The notes: generated by a model not told the origin, from the letters alone. Shown: positions 43,504 to 57,865, counted from the stretch's first letter. The stretch is 64,000 bases of DNA from Bacteroidota bacterium (GCA_029547705.1 JAKPOU010000065.1:1-64000); one strand, 5' to 3'. Made by a program: numbers and translations.

Positions 43504-45291
43504 TCACATCCTCTCAGGCATTTCAATTCCCAGGAGCAGCATGCCTGTGCTCAACACCTTCCCGGTTATTTCCGACAGACCCATCCGGAGATCACGTACC
43601 GTCTGGTCGGTCTCCCCAAGTATAGTAAAATCATGATAGAACTGATTGTATTCCCTGGCCAGGTCATAGCAATAGTTGGCAATAAGGGCAGGGCTGTAGG
43701 TTTTTGCTGCTTCGGTAACGGTGAAGGCAAACCTTCTGAGCAGCTTAATAAGCTGTATCTCCTTTGCTCCTGCACCGACCGTCAGGCTGATATTCCTGCT
43801 GAAGGTGATTCCGGCCTCTTCCGCCTTTCTGAAAACCGATCTGATCCTTGCGTATGTGTATTGTATAAAAGGTCCTGTATTGCCGTTGAAATCGATAGAT
43901 TCAGCCGGATTGAATGTCATGTTCTTTTTCGGATCAACTTTCAGGATAAAATATTTCAGGGCAGCAAGACCGATTTTCCTGTAAATTTCCCCCTTTTCAT
44001 TCCCGGGAAAATCAGACAATTTGCCAAGTTCGAGGGATACTTCCCGTGCAGTCTCAATCATTTCAGCAATAAGATCATCCGCATCAACAATCACCCCCTC
44101 CCTTGACTTCATTCTGCCCTCGGGCAGTTCAACCATTCCGTATGAAAAATGGTACAGGCCTTCGGACCAGGTATAGTTCATCTTTTTCAAAATGGCCTTA
44201 AGAACCTGAAAATGATAATTCTGTTCATTTCCAACCACATAAATGCATCTGTCGAAGCCGAATTCTTCATGCCTCAGCACAGCAGTCCCTATGTCCTGTG
44301 TCATGTAAACAGCGGTGCCGTCGGATCTCAGAAGCAGTTTCTGATCAAGGCCCTCGTCAGTCAGGTCGGCCCAGATTGAACTATCGCCATTTTCATGCAG
44401 AAGTCCTTCCTGCAGTGCATTATAGATTATATCCCGACCGGTCTTGTAGGTATCGGATTCATAATAAATCTTATCAAAATCCACACCCAGCTTCCTGTAG
44501 GTTTCGTTGAATCCTTCGTATACCCATGAATTCATCATGTTCCACAACTCCATCGTTTCCGGATCTCCGGCCTCCCATTTCACAAGCATCTCCCTTGCTT
44601 CCTTCAGAAGCGGTGCATTGTTCTTGGCTTCCACAGGATCCATGCCGTCAGCAATGAGAACATCTGCCTGTTTCCTGTACTCCCTCTCGAAAAGAACATA
44701 ATATTTACCTACCAGGTGATCACCTTTTATGCCTGATTTGGCGGGGGTCTCCCCTTTTCCGTATTTCTGCCAGGCCAGCATCGATTTACAGATATGTATG
44801 CCGCGGTCATTGACGATATTTGTCTTTATCACCCTGTGTCCGCAGGCACTGAGAATCCTGTAAAGTGAAAACCCGAGAAGATTATTCCGTATATGTCCCA
44901 GATGCAGTGGTTTGTTTGTATTGGGCGATGAATACTCGATCAGGATGGTTTCCGGATCATCTGACCTGCATTTTCCCAGAAGATCATCCCCGGCGAGCAT
45001 GCCGCCGAAACAGCTGATCCACCATGACGGGGATATTTCAAGATTCAGGAAGCCCTTTATCACATTGAAACCCGTGACGGAAGGAAAAGTATCCATCAGG
45101 TATCTGCCGATAGTCTCACCTGTTTTTTCCGGAGTATTCTTGGAAAAGCGCAAAAGAGGAAATACAACCAGCGTGAAGTCACCAATGAATTCCTTTCTTG
45201 TTTCATGAATCTGTACAAGATCATCGCTCACCTCACTGTTGTAGAGAATTCTTAAGCCCTCTGTTATTCTTGACTTTAATATGATCTCCAT
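43504..45291 (-). CDS. argS: arginyl-tRNA synthetase
   Basis: The 595-residue class I enzyme charges tRNA-Arg. It has the N-terminal Add-1-type domain, the HIGH motif as HLGH in SSPNTNKPLHLGHIRNN, the KMSKS equivalent GRMKSREG, and a C-terminal DALR anticodon-binding domain (about 475-595). It is first in argS-ffh-folD, with a perfect -7 box 29 bases upstream. Confidence 0.97.
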   Translation of the reverse strand: MEIILKSRITEGLRILYNSEVSDDLVQIHETRKEFIGDFTLVVFPLLRFSKNTPEKTGETIGRYLMDTFPSVTGFNVIKGFLNLEISPSWWISCFGGMLAGDDLLGKCRSDDPETILIEYSSPNTNKPLHLGHIRNNLLGFSLYRILSACGHRVIKTNIVNDRGIHICKSMLAWQKYGKGETPAKSGIKGDHLVGKYYVLFEREYRKQADVLIADGMDPVEAKNNAPLLKEAREMLVKWEAGDPETMELWNMMNSWVYEGFNETYRKLGVDFDKIYYESDTYKTGRDIIYNALQEGLLHENGDSSIWADLTDEGLDQKLLLRSDGTAVYMTQDIGTAVLRHEEFGFDRCIYVVGNEQNYHFQVLKAILKKMNYTWSEGLYHFSYGMVELPEGRMKSREGVIVDADDLIAEMIETAREVSLELGKLSDFPGNEKGEIYRKIGLAALKYFILKVDPKKNMTFNPAESIDFNGNTGPFIQYTYARIRSVFRKAEEAGITFSRNISLTVGAGAKEIQLIKLLRRFAFTVTEAAKTYSPALIANYCYDLAREYNQFYHDFTILGETDQTVRDLRMGLSEITGKVLSTGMLLLGIEMPERM

Positions 45292-45320
45292 CTGAATTTC
45301 CCCGTTTCATTTTCAGCTGA

Positions 45321-45328
45321 CAAAGATA
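45321..45328 (-). promoter_or_regulatory. -7 box for argS-ffh-folD
   Basis: The minus strand reads TATCTTTG, a perfect TAnnTTTG match, 29 bases before the argS start. Confidence 0.6.
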
Positions 45329-45480
45329 GTATTAAAAAAGAATGAGAATATACAAATACGGACCAATTTCAGGCAACACTTCTGTCCGGCTTACATCAAA
45401 AGTTGATAATATTTGATAACTCCTGCCATTTTTTTGATAAAGTTTAAGCGCTTCCTATGGAAATAATATAAAAGATATAC

Positions 45481-45488
45481 TATTTTTG
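45481..45488 (+). promoter_or_regulatory. -7 box for the SiaC-family gene
   Basis: TATTTTTG, a perfect TAnnTTTG match, lies 42 bases before the GTG start at 45531. Confidence 0.55.
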
Positions 45489-45530
45489 GTAAGGTTTAAA
45501 TCACAATAATATTTATATCAGCATTGTCAG

Positions 45531-45986
45531 GTGGAATTGAAGAATGTTTACATAGAATCAACTGCCAAGACACCACATGTTGACTTTAACCCTCTGACCG
45601 GAGAACTGATTTTTTCAGGGAGATCCATACCGGAAAATCCTGCAAAGATTTATGAAAGTCTTCTCAACTGGGTTCAGCAATATGCCAAGACTCCCAGAAA
45701 AACAACCAACCTGCGGCTGAATATCGAGTATTTCAATACCGCATCAGTTATCTGGATTGCCAAGATAGTCAAGGTCCTCTGCGGAATGAATGAATCGGAA
45801 AATACCCTGCTGATACATCTCTATTTTGACATTGAGGAATTTGACACCATGGAGGCAGACGACATCAGGGATGCCCTGAGTCCCGTCCTTGATATGATAG
45901 GCACTCCCTCAATCAGCCTGGGCATAAAAATTTACGGCACAGACGAAAAGGGGGAAATCATCAAGGAATCAATGGTCCTCGTATAG
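45531..45986 (+). CDS. SiaC-family (DUF1987) regulatory phosphoprotein
   Basis: The 151-residue protein matches DUF1987, whose studied member SiaC in Pseudomonas binds a diguanylate cyclase and is controlled by a kinase/phosphatase pair. Visible family pieces: STAKTPHVDFNPLTGELIF, SGRSIPENPAKIYE, NLRLNIEYFNTASV and YFDIEEFDTMEADDI. The start is GTG 45531; no ATG fits. No SiaA-like phosphatase or SiaB-like kinase gene is adjacent, and the next gene belongs to a different system, so it is an orphan here. Confidence 0.85.
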   Translation: MELKNVYIESTAKTPHVDFNPLTGELIFSGRSIPENPAKIYESLLNWVQQYAKTPRKTTNLRLNIEYFNTASVIWIAKIVKVLCGMNESENTLLIHLYFDIEEFDTMEADDIRDALSPVLDMIGTPSISLGIKIYGTDEKGEIIKESMVLV

Positions 45987-46064
45987 GACCCGGCAACAAA
46001 CCTGTTCAGATATCTTTTTTTCAATTATTTGGCCTAACTTTATTACGCCAAATTAATTACAGCT

Positions 46065-47576
46065 ATGCGTAACACATTAGCACTCCTCATCATTATGATA
46101 TTTGCCATGGATCTCAATTCTCAAAGTAAACTTATTGACCGACAACCTGTTGCTGCAGGAAGATTCTATCCCGCCGGAAAAGAATCACTCAACAGGGATG
46201 TTTCCGATCTTTTTGCCAAATGCAAAAAGACGCCCGGAAACCAGAAGGTCAGGGCATTGATCACCCCCCATGCCGGTTATGTTTTTTCCGGCAGGATTGC
46301 CGCATCGGCTCTTTCCACCATTCCGGAAGATCACAGCTATGACAATATATTTATCATCGGAACCAGTCATGTAATGGCATTTGACGGCGCTTCAGCATAT
46401 TATGCGGGCGATTATGTCACGCCGTTCGGTAAAGCCATAGTGAACAGGGATATTGCAAACAGGCTGAGAAAAGAACACAGGGTTTTCAATTTCCCTCTTA
46501 CCGCACATGATCAGGAACACAGTATTGAGGTGCAGATACCCCTGATACAGTATTACTTCAGCACTCAGCCCAAAATTGTGCCGATAATAATCGGAAGCAG
46601 GAACAACAATACGCTAAGGCAGATTGCCAATGCCCTGAGACCCTGGTTTACACCGGATAACCTGTTTATAATCAGCAGCGATTTTTCACATTACCCTTCC
46701 TACAGGGATGCCAATATCATCGATGATCTCACGGCTGAAGGACTGATATCGGGCGATCCCGGGATTTTTCTTGAAACACTGAGGAAGAATTCTGCAAAAA
46801 ACATAAGGGGATTATCCACAAGTATGTGCGGCCATACATCAGGACTTGTACTTCTGTATCTTGCAGAGGCGGATAAGAATCTTGAGTTCAGAAGAATTGA
46901 TTACTGCAATTCGGGTGATTCACCATATGGCGACAAGGACGGGGTTGTGGGCTATCATGCAATAGCACTTGTTGAAAAAGGCAATAACCCCGGAACTTCG
47001 GCAAGAACGGAAAGTGATTTCTCTTTTACCGAAGGTGAAATCCGTGAGCTTTTCAGTATTGCCAGAAACAATATTAAAAGTGTACTGGCAGAAGGGAAAA
47101 AGGCCTCACTGCCGAATCCGTCCGGAGCTACCGCCGCCCTGAAGCAGCCACTGGGTGCTTTCGTAACCATCAGGATCGACGGAAAGCTAAGAGGCTGCAT
47201 AGGACGTTTCACCTCATCGGATCCTCTTTATGAAGTGGTCAGGTCCTCTGCCGTTTCCTCGGCATTTGAAGATCCGAGGTTCAGCCCCCTCACATCCGAG
47301 GAATTTGAAAAATGCGACCTGGAAATCACTGTTCTTGGTCCCCTGAAAAAAATAAAAAACATTGATGAGATAATTCTCGGAAAACACGGTATCTATATCA
47401 GGAAAGATATGCATTCCGGCACAATGCTTCCCCAGGTGGCAACGGAACAGGGATGGAACGTGGAAGAATTCCTTGGATACACCTCAAGGGAAAAGGCCGG
47501 ACTGGGCTGGGACGGCTGGAAGGATGCGGAAATATTTATTTATGAAGGCCTGGTCCTCGAAGAAAAGAGCAACTGA
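46065..47576 (+). CDS. AmmeMemoRadiSam proteins B and A fused (Memo-AMMECR1), with signal peptide
   Basis: The 503-residue fusion has a hydrophobic leader (MRNTLALLIIMIFAMDLNSQ), a Memo domain (about 25-300; ITPHAGYVFSGRIAASAL, HDQEHSIEVQIPLIQ, SSDFSHYPSYRDA, STSMCGHTSG) and an AMMECR1 domain (about 325-500; GAFVTIRIDGKLRGCIGRF). The Memo His and Asp residues resemble those of metal dioxygenases. Memo, AMMECR1 and a radical SAM protein co-occur widely, but their joint reaction is unknown. The radical SAM gene follows one gene downstream. The leader suggests export, unusual for this family as I know it. Confidence 0.9.
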   Translation: MRNTLALLIIMIFAMDLNSQSKLIDRQPVAAGRFYPAGKESLNRDVSDLFAKCKKTPGNQKVRALITPHAGYVFSGRIAASALSTIPEDHSYDNIFIIGTSHVMAFDGASAYYAGDYVTPFGKAIVNRDIANRLRKEHRVFNFPLTAHDQEHSIEVQIPLIQYYFSTQPKIVPIIIGSRNNNTLRQIANALRPWFTPDNLFIISSDFSHYPSYRDANIIDDLTAEGLISGDPGIFLETLRKNSAKNIRGLSTSMCGHTSGLVLLYLAEADKNLEFRRIDYCNSGDSPYGDKDGVVGYHAIALVEKGNNPGTSARTESDFSFTEGEIRELFSIARNNIKSVLAEGKKASLPNPSGATAALKQPLGAFVTIRIDGKLRGCIGRFTSSDPLYEVVRSSAVSSAFEDPRFSPLTSEEFEKCDLEITVLGPLKKIKNIDEIILGKHGIYIRKDMHSGTMLPQVATEQGWNVEEFLGYTSREKAGLGWDGWKDAEIFIYEGLVLEEKSN

Positions 47577-47580
47577 ATCA

Positions 47581-49680
47581 ATGCATTTCCGCAAACACAG
47601 TGAGAACCACCGGAATATCAGCGTAAATCTGTTCATTGTAGGCTTTGTAAGCACCTCCGTTCAGCTCCTGCTGATGCGGGAGATAATGAACCTTACCGGC
47701 GGATATGAACTTATCACAGGTGTCTTTCTCGGATCATGGCTTACAGCTTCTGCAGCCGGTTCCGTGCTGGCCGGCAGATCCCGCTTCAGCAACCTCCGCA
47801 CGATCAGCCTTCTCTTTTCCCTGAGCCCCCTCCTGTCGCTGCTGCTCCTTGTGACACTGACAAGGATAATGACCGGACCCGGGGAAACACCGGACTTTCT
47901 GAAAAGCCTTGTCATTACTTTCATTATGCTGATGCCCTTCTGCCTGGCATCAGGATACATATTCATAAAACTGTTATCGGCTGCCAGGACAAGGGATGAT
48001 TTTGTACCCGGAAAATCTTTTTCAATAGAGACAACCGGAGGCATTCTCGCAGGAATCATTCTTTCCGTCCTGACATCCGGTCTGCTGAATACCGGACAGA
48101 TACTGGTTGTTATTCTCGTTTCCGCAGCAGCCTGGGCTGTTCTTTCATATTTTCCCGCCGGAAGCCTCTCAGACTATCTGATCAAATCCCTTTTTGCAGT
48201 AATTGCGGCGGCAGCACTGATGGCCGGACCCGGTACCGTGCTGAGGCAGCTGATGATGCCCGGGATCAGGGTTTCAGTAACAAAGGACACGCCTTACGGG
48301 AATATTACCAAAGGGCTATATGGCGGAGAGGTAAGCATGTATTACAACCAGAGGCTTCTTTCATATTCTGAAGATGCCGTGGAAAGGGAGGAAAATATTC
48401 ACTATGCCCTTCTTCCGGCAAAGAATCCGCAAAAGATACTGCTGGTTTCAGGCAATCTTGCTTCATCTTTGGAAGAGCTTGCAAAATACAGCCCTGAAAA
48501 AGTAATTTATGTCGAAAATGATCCCGGTCTTATTGAAATGACACAGGTCAATACAGATGCATACAGTTTCAGCATCGGTATTGAAATGAGGGATGCCTTC
48601 AGATATATCAGGGAAACAGGAGAAAAGTTTGATGTGGCCATTGTCCTGCTGCCCCCTCCATCAACACTGGCTCTGAACAGATATTACACAAGTGAGTTCT
48701 TCGCACAGATCAGGGACAGACTAAACCCTGGCGGCATTTTCATGTGTTCCCCGGGCAGTTATGACTTTTACCTGAACAGGGAATCTGTCCTGCTTTACTC
48801 ATCGGTATTCAACAGCATGAGGGAAATTTTCAGATACGTCCGACCCGTTGCAGGACACAAGCTTCATTTTATTTCTTCCGACTCGGCGTTCCCTGTATCG
48901 TTTTCCCGGATGACGGAAGAAAAACAAATCTCCAATATCTATGTGGGACCTGATTTCCTGTACGACGATCTTATTGAGCTAAAATCGGACGAACTGCTGT
49001 CGGTGCTGGATGCAAATGTCAGGCAGAACCGGTCAGCCTCACCGATAGCATGTTTTTATTACCAGTCATACAATCTTTCACGCTATCCTCATGCGAAGGC
49101 CCTGGCCATCGCGGTTTCAGCCGCCATATTCGCACTGTCGCTTCTGACCATACGCAGGAAAAATATCCTGATGTACTTCACGGCATCCTCACTTGCAGGT
49201 TTTGAGATTATTATACTGCTGATTCTGCAAATTACCATAGGCAATATGTATCAGTTTACGGGCACAGTAATTGCCTCCCTGATGACGGGACTTGCCGCGG
49301 GTTCGGGAATACGGCGAATAGCGGCCGGTCCTTTTCCGGCCAGGACACTGTCAATGGTGCTGATAATCTATTACATCCTCTTTGCACTATGCGTCAGGCC
49401 CCTGCTGACAGTAACAGGCACGGCAGGAATCATTCTCATCATGGCAGCTGTTTTTCCCCCGTCTTTCATAACAGGTCATCTGTTCAGGATTCTTACAATA
49501 CATGACAGTGAAGGATCGTTATCATCATCGGTATACAGCGCCGACCTGGCCGGTTCGGCTGTAGGATTCATCCTTGTCTCGGCCATAATGGTTCCGGTTT
49601 TTGGAATAGTGACGACAATAATTTTTCTTTCGGGACTTATACTAACAGGAATCATTTTTGGAGGTAACAAGATCAAATAA
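47581..49680 (+). CDS. membrane protein with spermidine-synthase-like domain
   Basis: The 699-residue protein has an N-terminal bundle of about six to seven transmembrane helices (about 15-215), a central SpeE-like Rossmann methyltransferase-fold domain (about 235-505; VIYVENDPGLIEMTQ, FDVAIVLLPPPSTLALNRYY, RLNPGGIFMCSPGSY) and a C-terminal membrane bundle (about 545-695). The decarboxylated-SAM acidic pocket of true spermidine synthase is not evident, so it is not called speE. The ATG at 47581 follows the previous stop by 4 bases; it lies between the Memo-AMMECR1 and radical SAM genes. Confidence 0.82.
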   Translation: MHFRKHSENHRNISVNLFIVGFVSTSVQLLLMREIMNLTGGYELITGVFLGSWLTASAAGSVLAGRSRFSNLRTISLLFSLSPLLSLLLLVTLTRIMTGPGETPDFLKSLVITFIMLMPFCLASGYIFIKLLSAARTRDDFVPGKSFSIETTGGILAGIILSVLTSGLLNTGQILVVILVSAAAWAVLSYFPAGSLSDYLIKSLFAVIAAAALMAGPGTVLRQLMMPGIRVSVTKDTPYGNITKGLYGGEVSMYYNQRLLSYSEDAVEREENIHYALLPAKNPQKILLVSGNLASSLEELAKYSPEKVIYVENDPGLIEMTQVNTDAYSFSIGIEMRDAFRYIRETGEKFDVAIVLLPPPSTLALNRYYTSEFFAQIRDRLNPGGIFMCSPGSYDFYLNRESVLLYSSVFNSMREIFRYVRPVAGHKLHFISSDSAFPVSFSRMTEEKQISNIYVGPDFLYDDLIELKSDELLSVLDANVRQNRSASPIACFYYQSYNLSRYPHAKALAIAVSAAIFALSLLTIRRKNILMYFTASSLAGFEIIILLILQITIGNMYQFTGTVIASLMTGLAAGSGIRRIAAGPFPARTLSMVLIIYYILFALCVRPLLTVTGTAGIILIMAAVFPPSFITGHLFRILTIHDSEGSLSSSVYSADLAGSAVGFILVSAIMVPVFGIVTTIIFLSGLILTGIIFGGNKIK

Positions 49681-49714
49681 TTGTTATATTACAGCATTAC
49701 ACAAAGGAGGCGAT

Positions 49715-52961
<3,247 letters not shown>

Positions 52962-53004
52962 AAAAATCTCCTGCAGGATAAAAAAAAACACTTAGGTTTG
53001 CAAT

Positions 53005-53580
53005 ATGGTACTATTGGGAGAATTCAGACAGAAGGTCGGGGTATACATCCTGGACAGAAAAGGGTCAAGGTCCAAGCGTAAGGTCCATTACTCGAATATA
53101 GAAAGCGTAAAAAAGATAGGGATAGTATGGGATGCGTCAAACAATGAAGAATTTGCCGTTTTGTCGAAATTCCACCGCCAGATGAATGAAAAGGACATAA
53201 GAGTCAAGATACTTGGCTTTTATTCAGGCAAGGATCTCCCTGTAAATCTCACTGCCGTCAAGTTTCTGTCATGCATCAGGACACCGGAACTTGATTTCTT
53301 TTACAAGCCTGCCTATTCAGTTGAAGCAGCCACATTCATAAAAACAAGGTTTGACGTTCTTATTGATATCAATTTCGACAGGAAATTTCCTCTTTACTAT
53401 GTCTCCACCCTGTCTGCAGCGGGTTTAAAGGTCGGATTATGGGATCCGGGGATAAGGAATCCGATATTTGATGTCATGATTGAACTGAAAAGGCCGGTCA
53501 GGATAGATAACTATCTTGAACACGTTATGCATTATCTTGAAATGATGAAATCAAAATCACCTGAACAAGTTGAAAAATAA
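53005..53580 (+). CDS. DUF6913 family protein
   Basis: The 191-residue protein begins VLLGEFRQKVGVYILDRKGS and has IGIVWDASNNEEFAVLSKF, VKFLSCIRTPELDFFYKP and LIDINFDRKFPLYYVSTLSA, matching a Bacteroidota family found next to dapA. The layout suggests an alpha/beta fold without catalytic motifs that I recognise. It lies 6 bases before dapA, so the two are co-transcribed. Function is unknown. Confidence 0.8.
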   Translation: MVLLGEFRQKVGVYILDRKGSRSKRKVHYSNIESVKKIGIVWDASNNEEFAVLSKFHRQMNEKDIRVKILGFYSGKDLPVNLTAVKFLSCIRTPELDFFYKPAYSVEAATFIKTRFDVLIDINFDRKFPLYYVSTLSAAGLKVGLWDPGIRNPIFDVMIELKRPVRIDNYLEHVMHYLEMMKSKSPEQVEK

Positions 53581-53586
53581 TATATT

Positions 53587-54465
53587 ATGAAGAAATTCAA
53601 AGGTACCGGCGTTGCAATCGTAACTCCCTTCAAAAATGACAGCAGCATTGATTTCTCCGCGCTGGGGCGTGTAATAGATCACGTTATAGGCGGTGGTGTC
53701 AATTACATTGTTGCCATGGGAACAACAGGTGAAGCCTCAACCCTGACAAAGGATGAGAAACAGGCAGTCCTGTCGTTTGTTACGGAGTCCATAGACGGGA
53801 GGGTACCTCTTGTTGCAGGAATAGGGGGAAACAATACACAGGAAATAATCAATAGTCTGAAGGAGCTTGATCTCACGGGAGTTGACGGGATACTGTCAGT
53901 GGCGCCATATTACAACAAGCCGGGGCAGAGAGGATTGTTTCAGCATTTCAAGGAAATTGCCACCTGCAGTCCGCTGCCTGTGATAATATACAACGTTCCC
54001 GGCAGGACCAGCTGCAACATATCATCGGATACCACTCTCAGCCTGGCACATGAATGCGACAATATAGTCGGCATAAAGGAAGCATCAGGCGACATGGCAC
54101 AGATAATGAGAATAATCAGGGGAAAACCGGAAAATTTCCTTGTAATCTCGGGCGATGATCTGTTTACCCTGCCAATCATAGCAGCCGGCGGTGCCGGGGT
54201 AATCTCAGTTCTTGCCAATGCCTGGCCGGCACAGTGGAGTGAAATGGTTAATCATGCACTGAAAAACAATTACAGGCAGGCCCGGGAAATACAATTCAGA
54301 TTTCTGGAAATTATTGATTTGCTGTTTGCCGACGGAAACCCTTCAGGTATAAAGGCATTTCTGTCAGTATTGAACCTGTGCAGGAATAATTTAAGGCTCC
54401 CGCTTGTGCCGGTCAGCAAAAATATTATGACACGCATACAGAAAGCCGCGGAAAGCCTGCGCTGA
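53587..54465 (+). CDS. dapA: 4-hydroxy-tetrahydrodipicolinate synthase
   Basis: The 292-residue TIM-barrel aldolase joins pyruvate and aspartate semialdehyde in lysine and peptidoglycan synthesis. Lys164 in VGIKEASGD forms the Schiff base. Tyr135 (IIYNVPGRT) and the TTGEAST motif (46-52) complete the active site. It is coupled to the preceding DUF6913 gene and convergent with secA. Confidence 0.96.
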   Translation: MKKFKGTGVAIVTPFKNDSSIDFSALGRVIDHVIGGGVNYIVAMGTTGEASTLTKDEKQAVLSFVTESIDGRVPLVAGIGGNNTQEIINSLKELDLTGVDGILSVAPYYNKPGQRGLFQHFKEIATCSPLPVIIYNVPGRTSCNISSDTTLSLAHECDNIVGIKEASGDMAQIMRIIRGKPENFLVISGDDLFTLPIIAAGGAGVISVLANAWPAQWSEMVNHALKNNYRQAREIQFRFLEIIDLLFADGNPSGIKAFLSVLNLCRNNLRLPLVPVSKNIMTRIQKAAESLR

Positions 54466-54499
54466 TTATCCTTCAGTCAGCTGCTTACTTTCATTTCAT

Positions 54500-57400
54500 T
54501 TATATCCTTGCACTTTGACCGGGAGCAACTGCCTGCTGCTGACCATGGCAGTGTTTGTACTTTTTGCCGCTGCCGCAGGGACAGGGATCGTTTCTTCCTA
54601 CTTTCTTTTCAACCCTTACCGGTTCTGTTTTCTGGTCTCTGTCCGGTCCGCCACCGGGTCCGGAACCATATTGTGAAAAATCACTTTTTGATGCCCTGAG
54701 ATTATCCACCTGCCGCCTCTGCTGCCTGGCTTCTTTTACCTGATCAGGATCCTGAGTGGGTATATGGCCTTTCATGAGAGTACTGACAACATCCTTGTTC
54801 ACCTTGTTTATCATGGCTTTGAAAAGCTCAAAGGATTCGAACTTGTATATAAGCAGCGGATCTTTCTGCTCATAGGTTGCAGCCTGTACGGACTGCTTCA
54901 GTTCATCCATCTCACGCAGGTGCTCCTTCCAGGCATCATCAATTGTAGCCAGTACGACGGTCTTTTCATAGGCTTTTGATAATTCCTTCCCCTCCGATTC
55001 GGCTGTTGCCTTAAGATTGGTTACCACCTGGAACACCCTGATGCCATCCGAGATCGGTACAACCACGTTCTCATACACGTGTGCCATCCGGTCATAGACG
55101 TCCTTCAGCACGGGATAGGCCTGGCGCGAAATCAGTTCTTCCTTTCGCTTGTATGTATCGAGAACCTTGGCATATACCTTGTCGATCACCACCCCTGCTT
55201 CAGTTTTTAGAAACTCCTGGGATGAAACAGGAGAATCTAGTGAGAATGAACGGATAAGATCAAAATCAAAGCCTTCAAAATCTCCATCCTCCTGATATGA
55301 CTCCACCAGATGCTCGGTAACGTCATACATCATGTTGGCGACATCCACGCTGAGCCTCTCCCCCAGCAGCGCATGCCTTCTTTTTTTATAAATCACCTCC
55401 CGCTGGGAGTTCATAACATCGTCATATTCAAGAAGCCTTTTGCGGATGCCAAAGTTGTTTTCCTCCACTTTTTTCTGTGCCCTCTCGATTGACCTGGTAA
55501 TCATGGGATGCTGAATCATTTCCCCGTCCTTGAGTCCGAGCTTATCCATTATACCGGCAATCCTTTCGGAACCGAAGAGCCTCATCAGTTCATCCTCCAG
55601 GGAAACAAAGAACTGTGACGATCCCGGGTCGCCCTGTCTTCCCGAACGTCCGCGAAGCTGCCTGTCAACCCTTCTCGACTCATGCCTTTCCGTACCTATG
55701 ATTGCCAGGCCTCCCGCCTTTTTCACCTCATCGGTCAGCTTGATATCCGTACCCCTTCCGGCCATATTGGTGGCAATGGTTATGGTTCCGGTCTTGCCTG
55801 CCTCTGCTACTATCTCTGCCTCACGCTGATGAAGCTTTGCATTAAGAACATTATGCTTCAGTCCTTTCATCTTGAGCATTCTGCTCAGCAATTCGGATAT
55901 TTCAACAGATGTTGTTCCGACCAGGACGGGCCTTCCCTGGCGGTTAAGAGAAATTATCTCATCAATAACCGCATTGTATTTTTCCCTTTTGGTCTTGTAG
56001 ATTATATCCTCACGGTCTGCCCGGATGACCGGTTTGTTTGTGGGGATAACCACCACATCAAGCTTGTAGATATTCCAGAATTCTCCGGCCTCCGTTTCTG
56101 CCGTACCCGTCATACCGGCAAGCTTGTGATACATTCTGAAATAGTTCTGGAGAGTAATGGTGGCATAGGTCTGGGTTGATGCCTCAACCTTTACGTTTTC
56201 CTTGGCTTCAATAGCCTGGTGCAGGCCGTCGGAATAGCGCCTTCCCTCCAGTATCCTCCCTGTCTGCTCATCCACGATCTTTACCTTGTTGTCCATGACC
56301 ACATATTCAATATCCCTGTCAAAGAGAGTATAGGCCTTCAGAAGCTGTGTCATGGTGTGAACCCTTTCCGACTTGACGGAATAGTCCTGAAGCAGCTCAT
56401 CCTTTTTTTTCAGTTTTTCCCTCTCATCCAGATCTGATTTCTCGAGATCTGCAATTTTTGATCCCACATCCGGAAGGATGAAGAAGGATGAATCCTCGAC
56501 TGAAGTTGAAATAAGATCAATGCCTTTTTCAGTCAATTCTATCGTATTGACTTTCTCATCAATAATAAAATAAAGAGCATCAGTCACCTTTGGCATTTCC
56601 TTGCTGTTGTTCTGCATGTAGAAATTTTCTGTTTTCTGCAGAAGAGACCTGTTTCCTTCCTCACTGAGGAATTTTATCAGGGCATTGTTCTTGGGCAGTC
56701 CCTTGAATGCCCGCAGTAGCAGCATGCCTCCGTCTTCTTCCTTTTCAGAAGAGATCAGTTTTTTTGCATCGGCAAGGATCTGGGTAACCAGTTTTTTCTG
56801 TGCGCTGACAAGTGTTTCGACCTTTGGTTTAAGCTCATCGAACTGCAGGTTATCACTTTTTGCAGTAGGACCTGAAATTATCAGAGGCGTTCTGGCATCA
56901 TCAATAAGGACTGAGTCAACCTCGTCAACAATTGCGTAATGGTGCTTTCTCTGAACAAGGTCTTCCGGGTTGATTGCCATGTTATCCCTCAGGTAGTCGA
57001 ATCCGAATTCGTTGTTTGTACCGAAGGTGATATCCGCATTGTAGGCATTCCGCCTTTCAGCCGAATTGGGCTGGTGCTTATCTATACAGTCAACCGTAAG
57101 CCCGTGGAATTCATAGATGGGACCCATCCATTCGGAGTCCCTCTTTGAGAGATAATCATTTACGGTCACTATGTGCACTCCTCTTCCCGCAAGGGCATTA
57201 AGGAACACAGGCAGGGTAGCCACAACGGTTTTTCCCTCCCCGGTGGCCATCTCGGCAATCTTTCCCTTATGCAGCGCCACCCCTCCGATAAGCTGCACAT
57301 CATAATGAACCATATCCCATGTTATCTCATTGCCCCCGGCAATCCACCTGTTGTTCCAGTATGCCTTATCACCCTTCACGACAATCGATTCCCGCGTGGC

Positions 57401-57823
57401 GGCCAGATTCCGGTCATACTCCCTTGCCGTAACTTCAAGCACACTGTTCTCCTTGAATCTTTTTGCAGTTTCCTTTACTATGGCAAAAGCCTCAGGCAGG
57501 CATTCATCAAGGAAGACTTCCAGCTTTTCAGTGATGCGTTTCTCGATCCTGTCAATCTCATCATACAATTCTTCCTTCCTGTACACATCCTCTTCCCTTT
57601 CAGCCTGCTCCCTGAGAGATTCTATCTCATTCTCGTCCGTCTTTACATGATCCTTTATCCGATTTCTTATTGCATCACTCCTGTCACGAAGCTGATCATT
57701 TGACAGACCCTGAAGTTTTTCAAATTCAATATGTATCTTTTCAACATAAGGACTTAACTCCTTCAGATCCCTCTCGTACTTATTCCCCAGAAAAAGCCCC
57801 AGAACTTTATTTACAATGCTCAT
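54500..57823 (-). CDS. secA: protein translocase subunit SecA
   Basis: The 1107-residue ATPase drives Sec export. Walker A is MATGEGKT (about 192-199), the DEAD box appears as VDEVDS, and motif VI as [14 protein letters not shown]. The C-terminus carries a zinc motif, [14 protein letters not shown]. It is about 200 residues longer than E. coli SecA because of extra stretches (for example about 325-450) that are usual in Bacteroidota. It has a perfect -7 box 34 bases upstream. Confidence 0.97.
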   Translation of the reverse strand: MSIVNKVLGLFLGNKYERDLKELSPYVEKIHIEFEKLQGLSNDQLRDRSDAIRNRIKDHVKTDENEIESLREQAEREEDVYRKEELYDEIDRIEKRITEKLEVFLDECLPEAFAIVKETAKRFKENSVLEVTAREYDRNLAATRESIVVKGDKAYWNNRWIAGGNEITWDMVHYDVQLIGGVALHKGKIAEMATGEGKTVVATLPVFLNALAGRGVHIVTVNDYLSKRDSEWMGPIYEFHGLTVDCIDKHQPNSAERRNAYNADITFGTNNEFGFDYLRDNMAINPEDLVQRKHHYAIVDEVDSVLIDDARTPLIISGPTAKSDNLQFDELKPKVETLVSAQKKLVTQILADAKKLISSEKEEDGGMLLLRAFKGLPKNNALIKFLSEEGNRSLLQKTENFYMQNNSKEMPKVTDALYFIIDEKVNTIELTEKGIDLISTSVEDSSFFILPDVGSKIADLEKSDLDEREKLKKKDELLQDYSVKSERVHTMTQLLKAYTLFDRDIEYVVMDNKVKIVDEQTGRILEGRRYSDGLHQAIEAKENVKVEASTQTYATITLQNYFRMYHKLAGMTGTAETEAGEFWNIYKLDVVVIPTNKPVIRADREDIIYKTKREKYNAVIDEIISLNRQGRPVLVGTTSVEISELLSRMLKMKGLKHNVLNAKLHQREAEIVAEAGKTGTITIATNMAGRGTDIKLTDEVKKAGGLAIIGTERHESRRVDRQLRGRSGRQGDPGSSQFFVSLEDELMRLFGSERIAGIMDKLGLKDGEMIQHPMITRSIERAQKKVEENNFGIRKRLLEYDDVMNSQREVIYKKRRHALLGERLSVDVANMMYDVTEHLVESYQEDGDFEGFDFDLIRSFSLDSPVSSQEFLKTEAGVVIDKVYAKVLDTYKRKEELISRQAYPVLKDVYDRMAHVYENVVVPISDGIRVFQVVTNLKATAESEGKELSKAYEKTVVLATIDDAWKEHLREMDELKQSVQAATYEQKDPLLIYKFESFELFKAMINKVNKDVVSTLMKGHIPTQDPDQVKEARQQRRQVDNLRASKSDFSQYGSGPGGGPDRDQKTEPVRVEKKVGRNDPCPCGSGKKYKHCHGQQQAVAPGQSARI

Positions 57824-57857
57824 TTTTAACAGCCTTACAGATTTTCAAAATATACTG

Positions 57858-57865
57858 CAAAATTA
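57858..57865 (-). promoter_or_regulatory. -7 box for secA
   Basis: The minus strand reads TAATTTTG, matching TAnnTTTG, 34 bases before the secA start codon. Confidence 0.6.

Noticed and set aside
47581..49680. True spermidine synthase (speE)
   Set aside because: The central domain is only SpeE-like, flanked by large membrane bundles, and no partner such as SAM decarboxylase is near.
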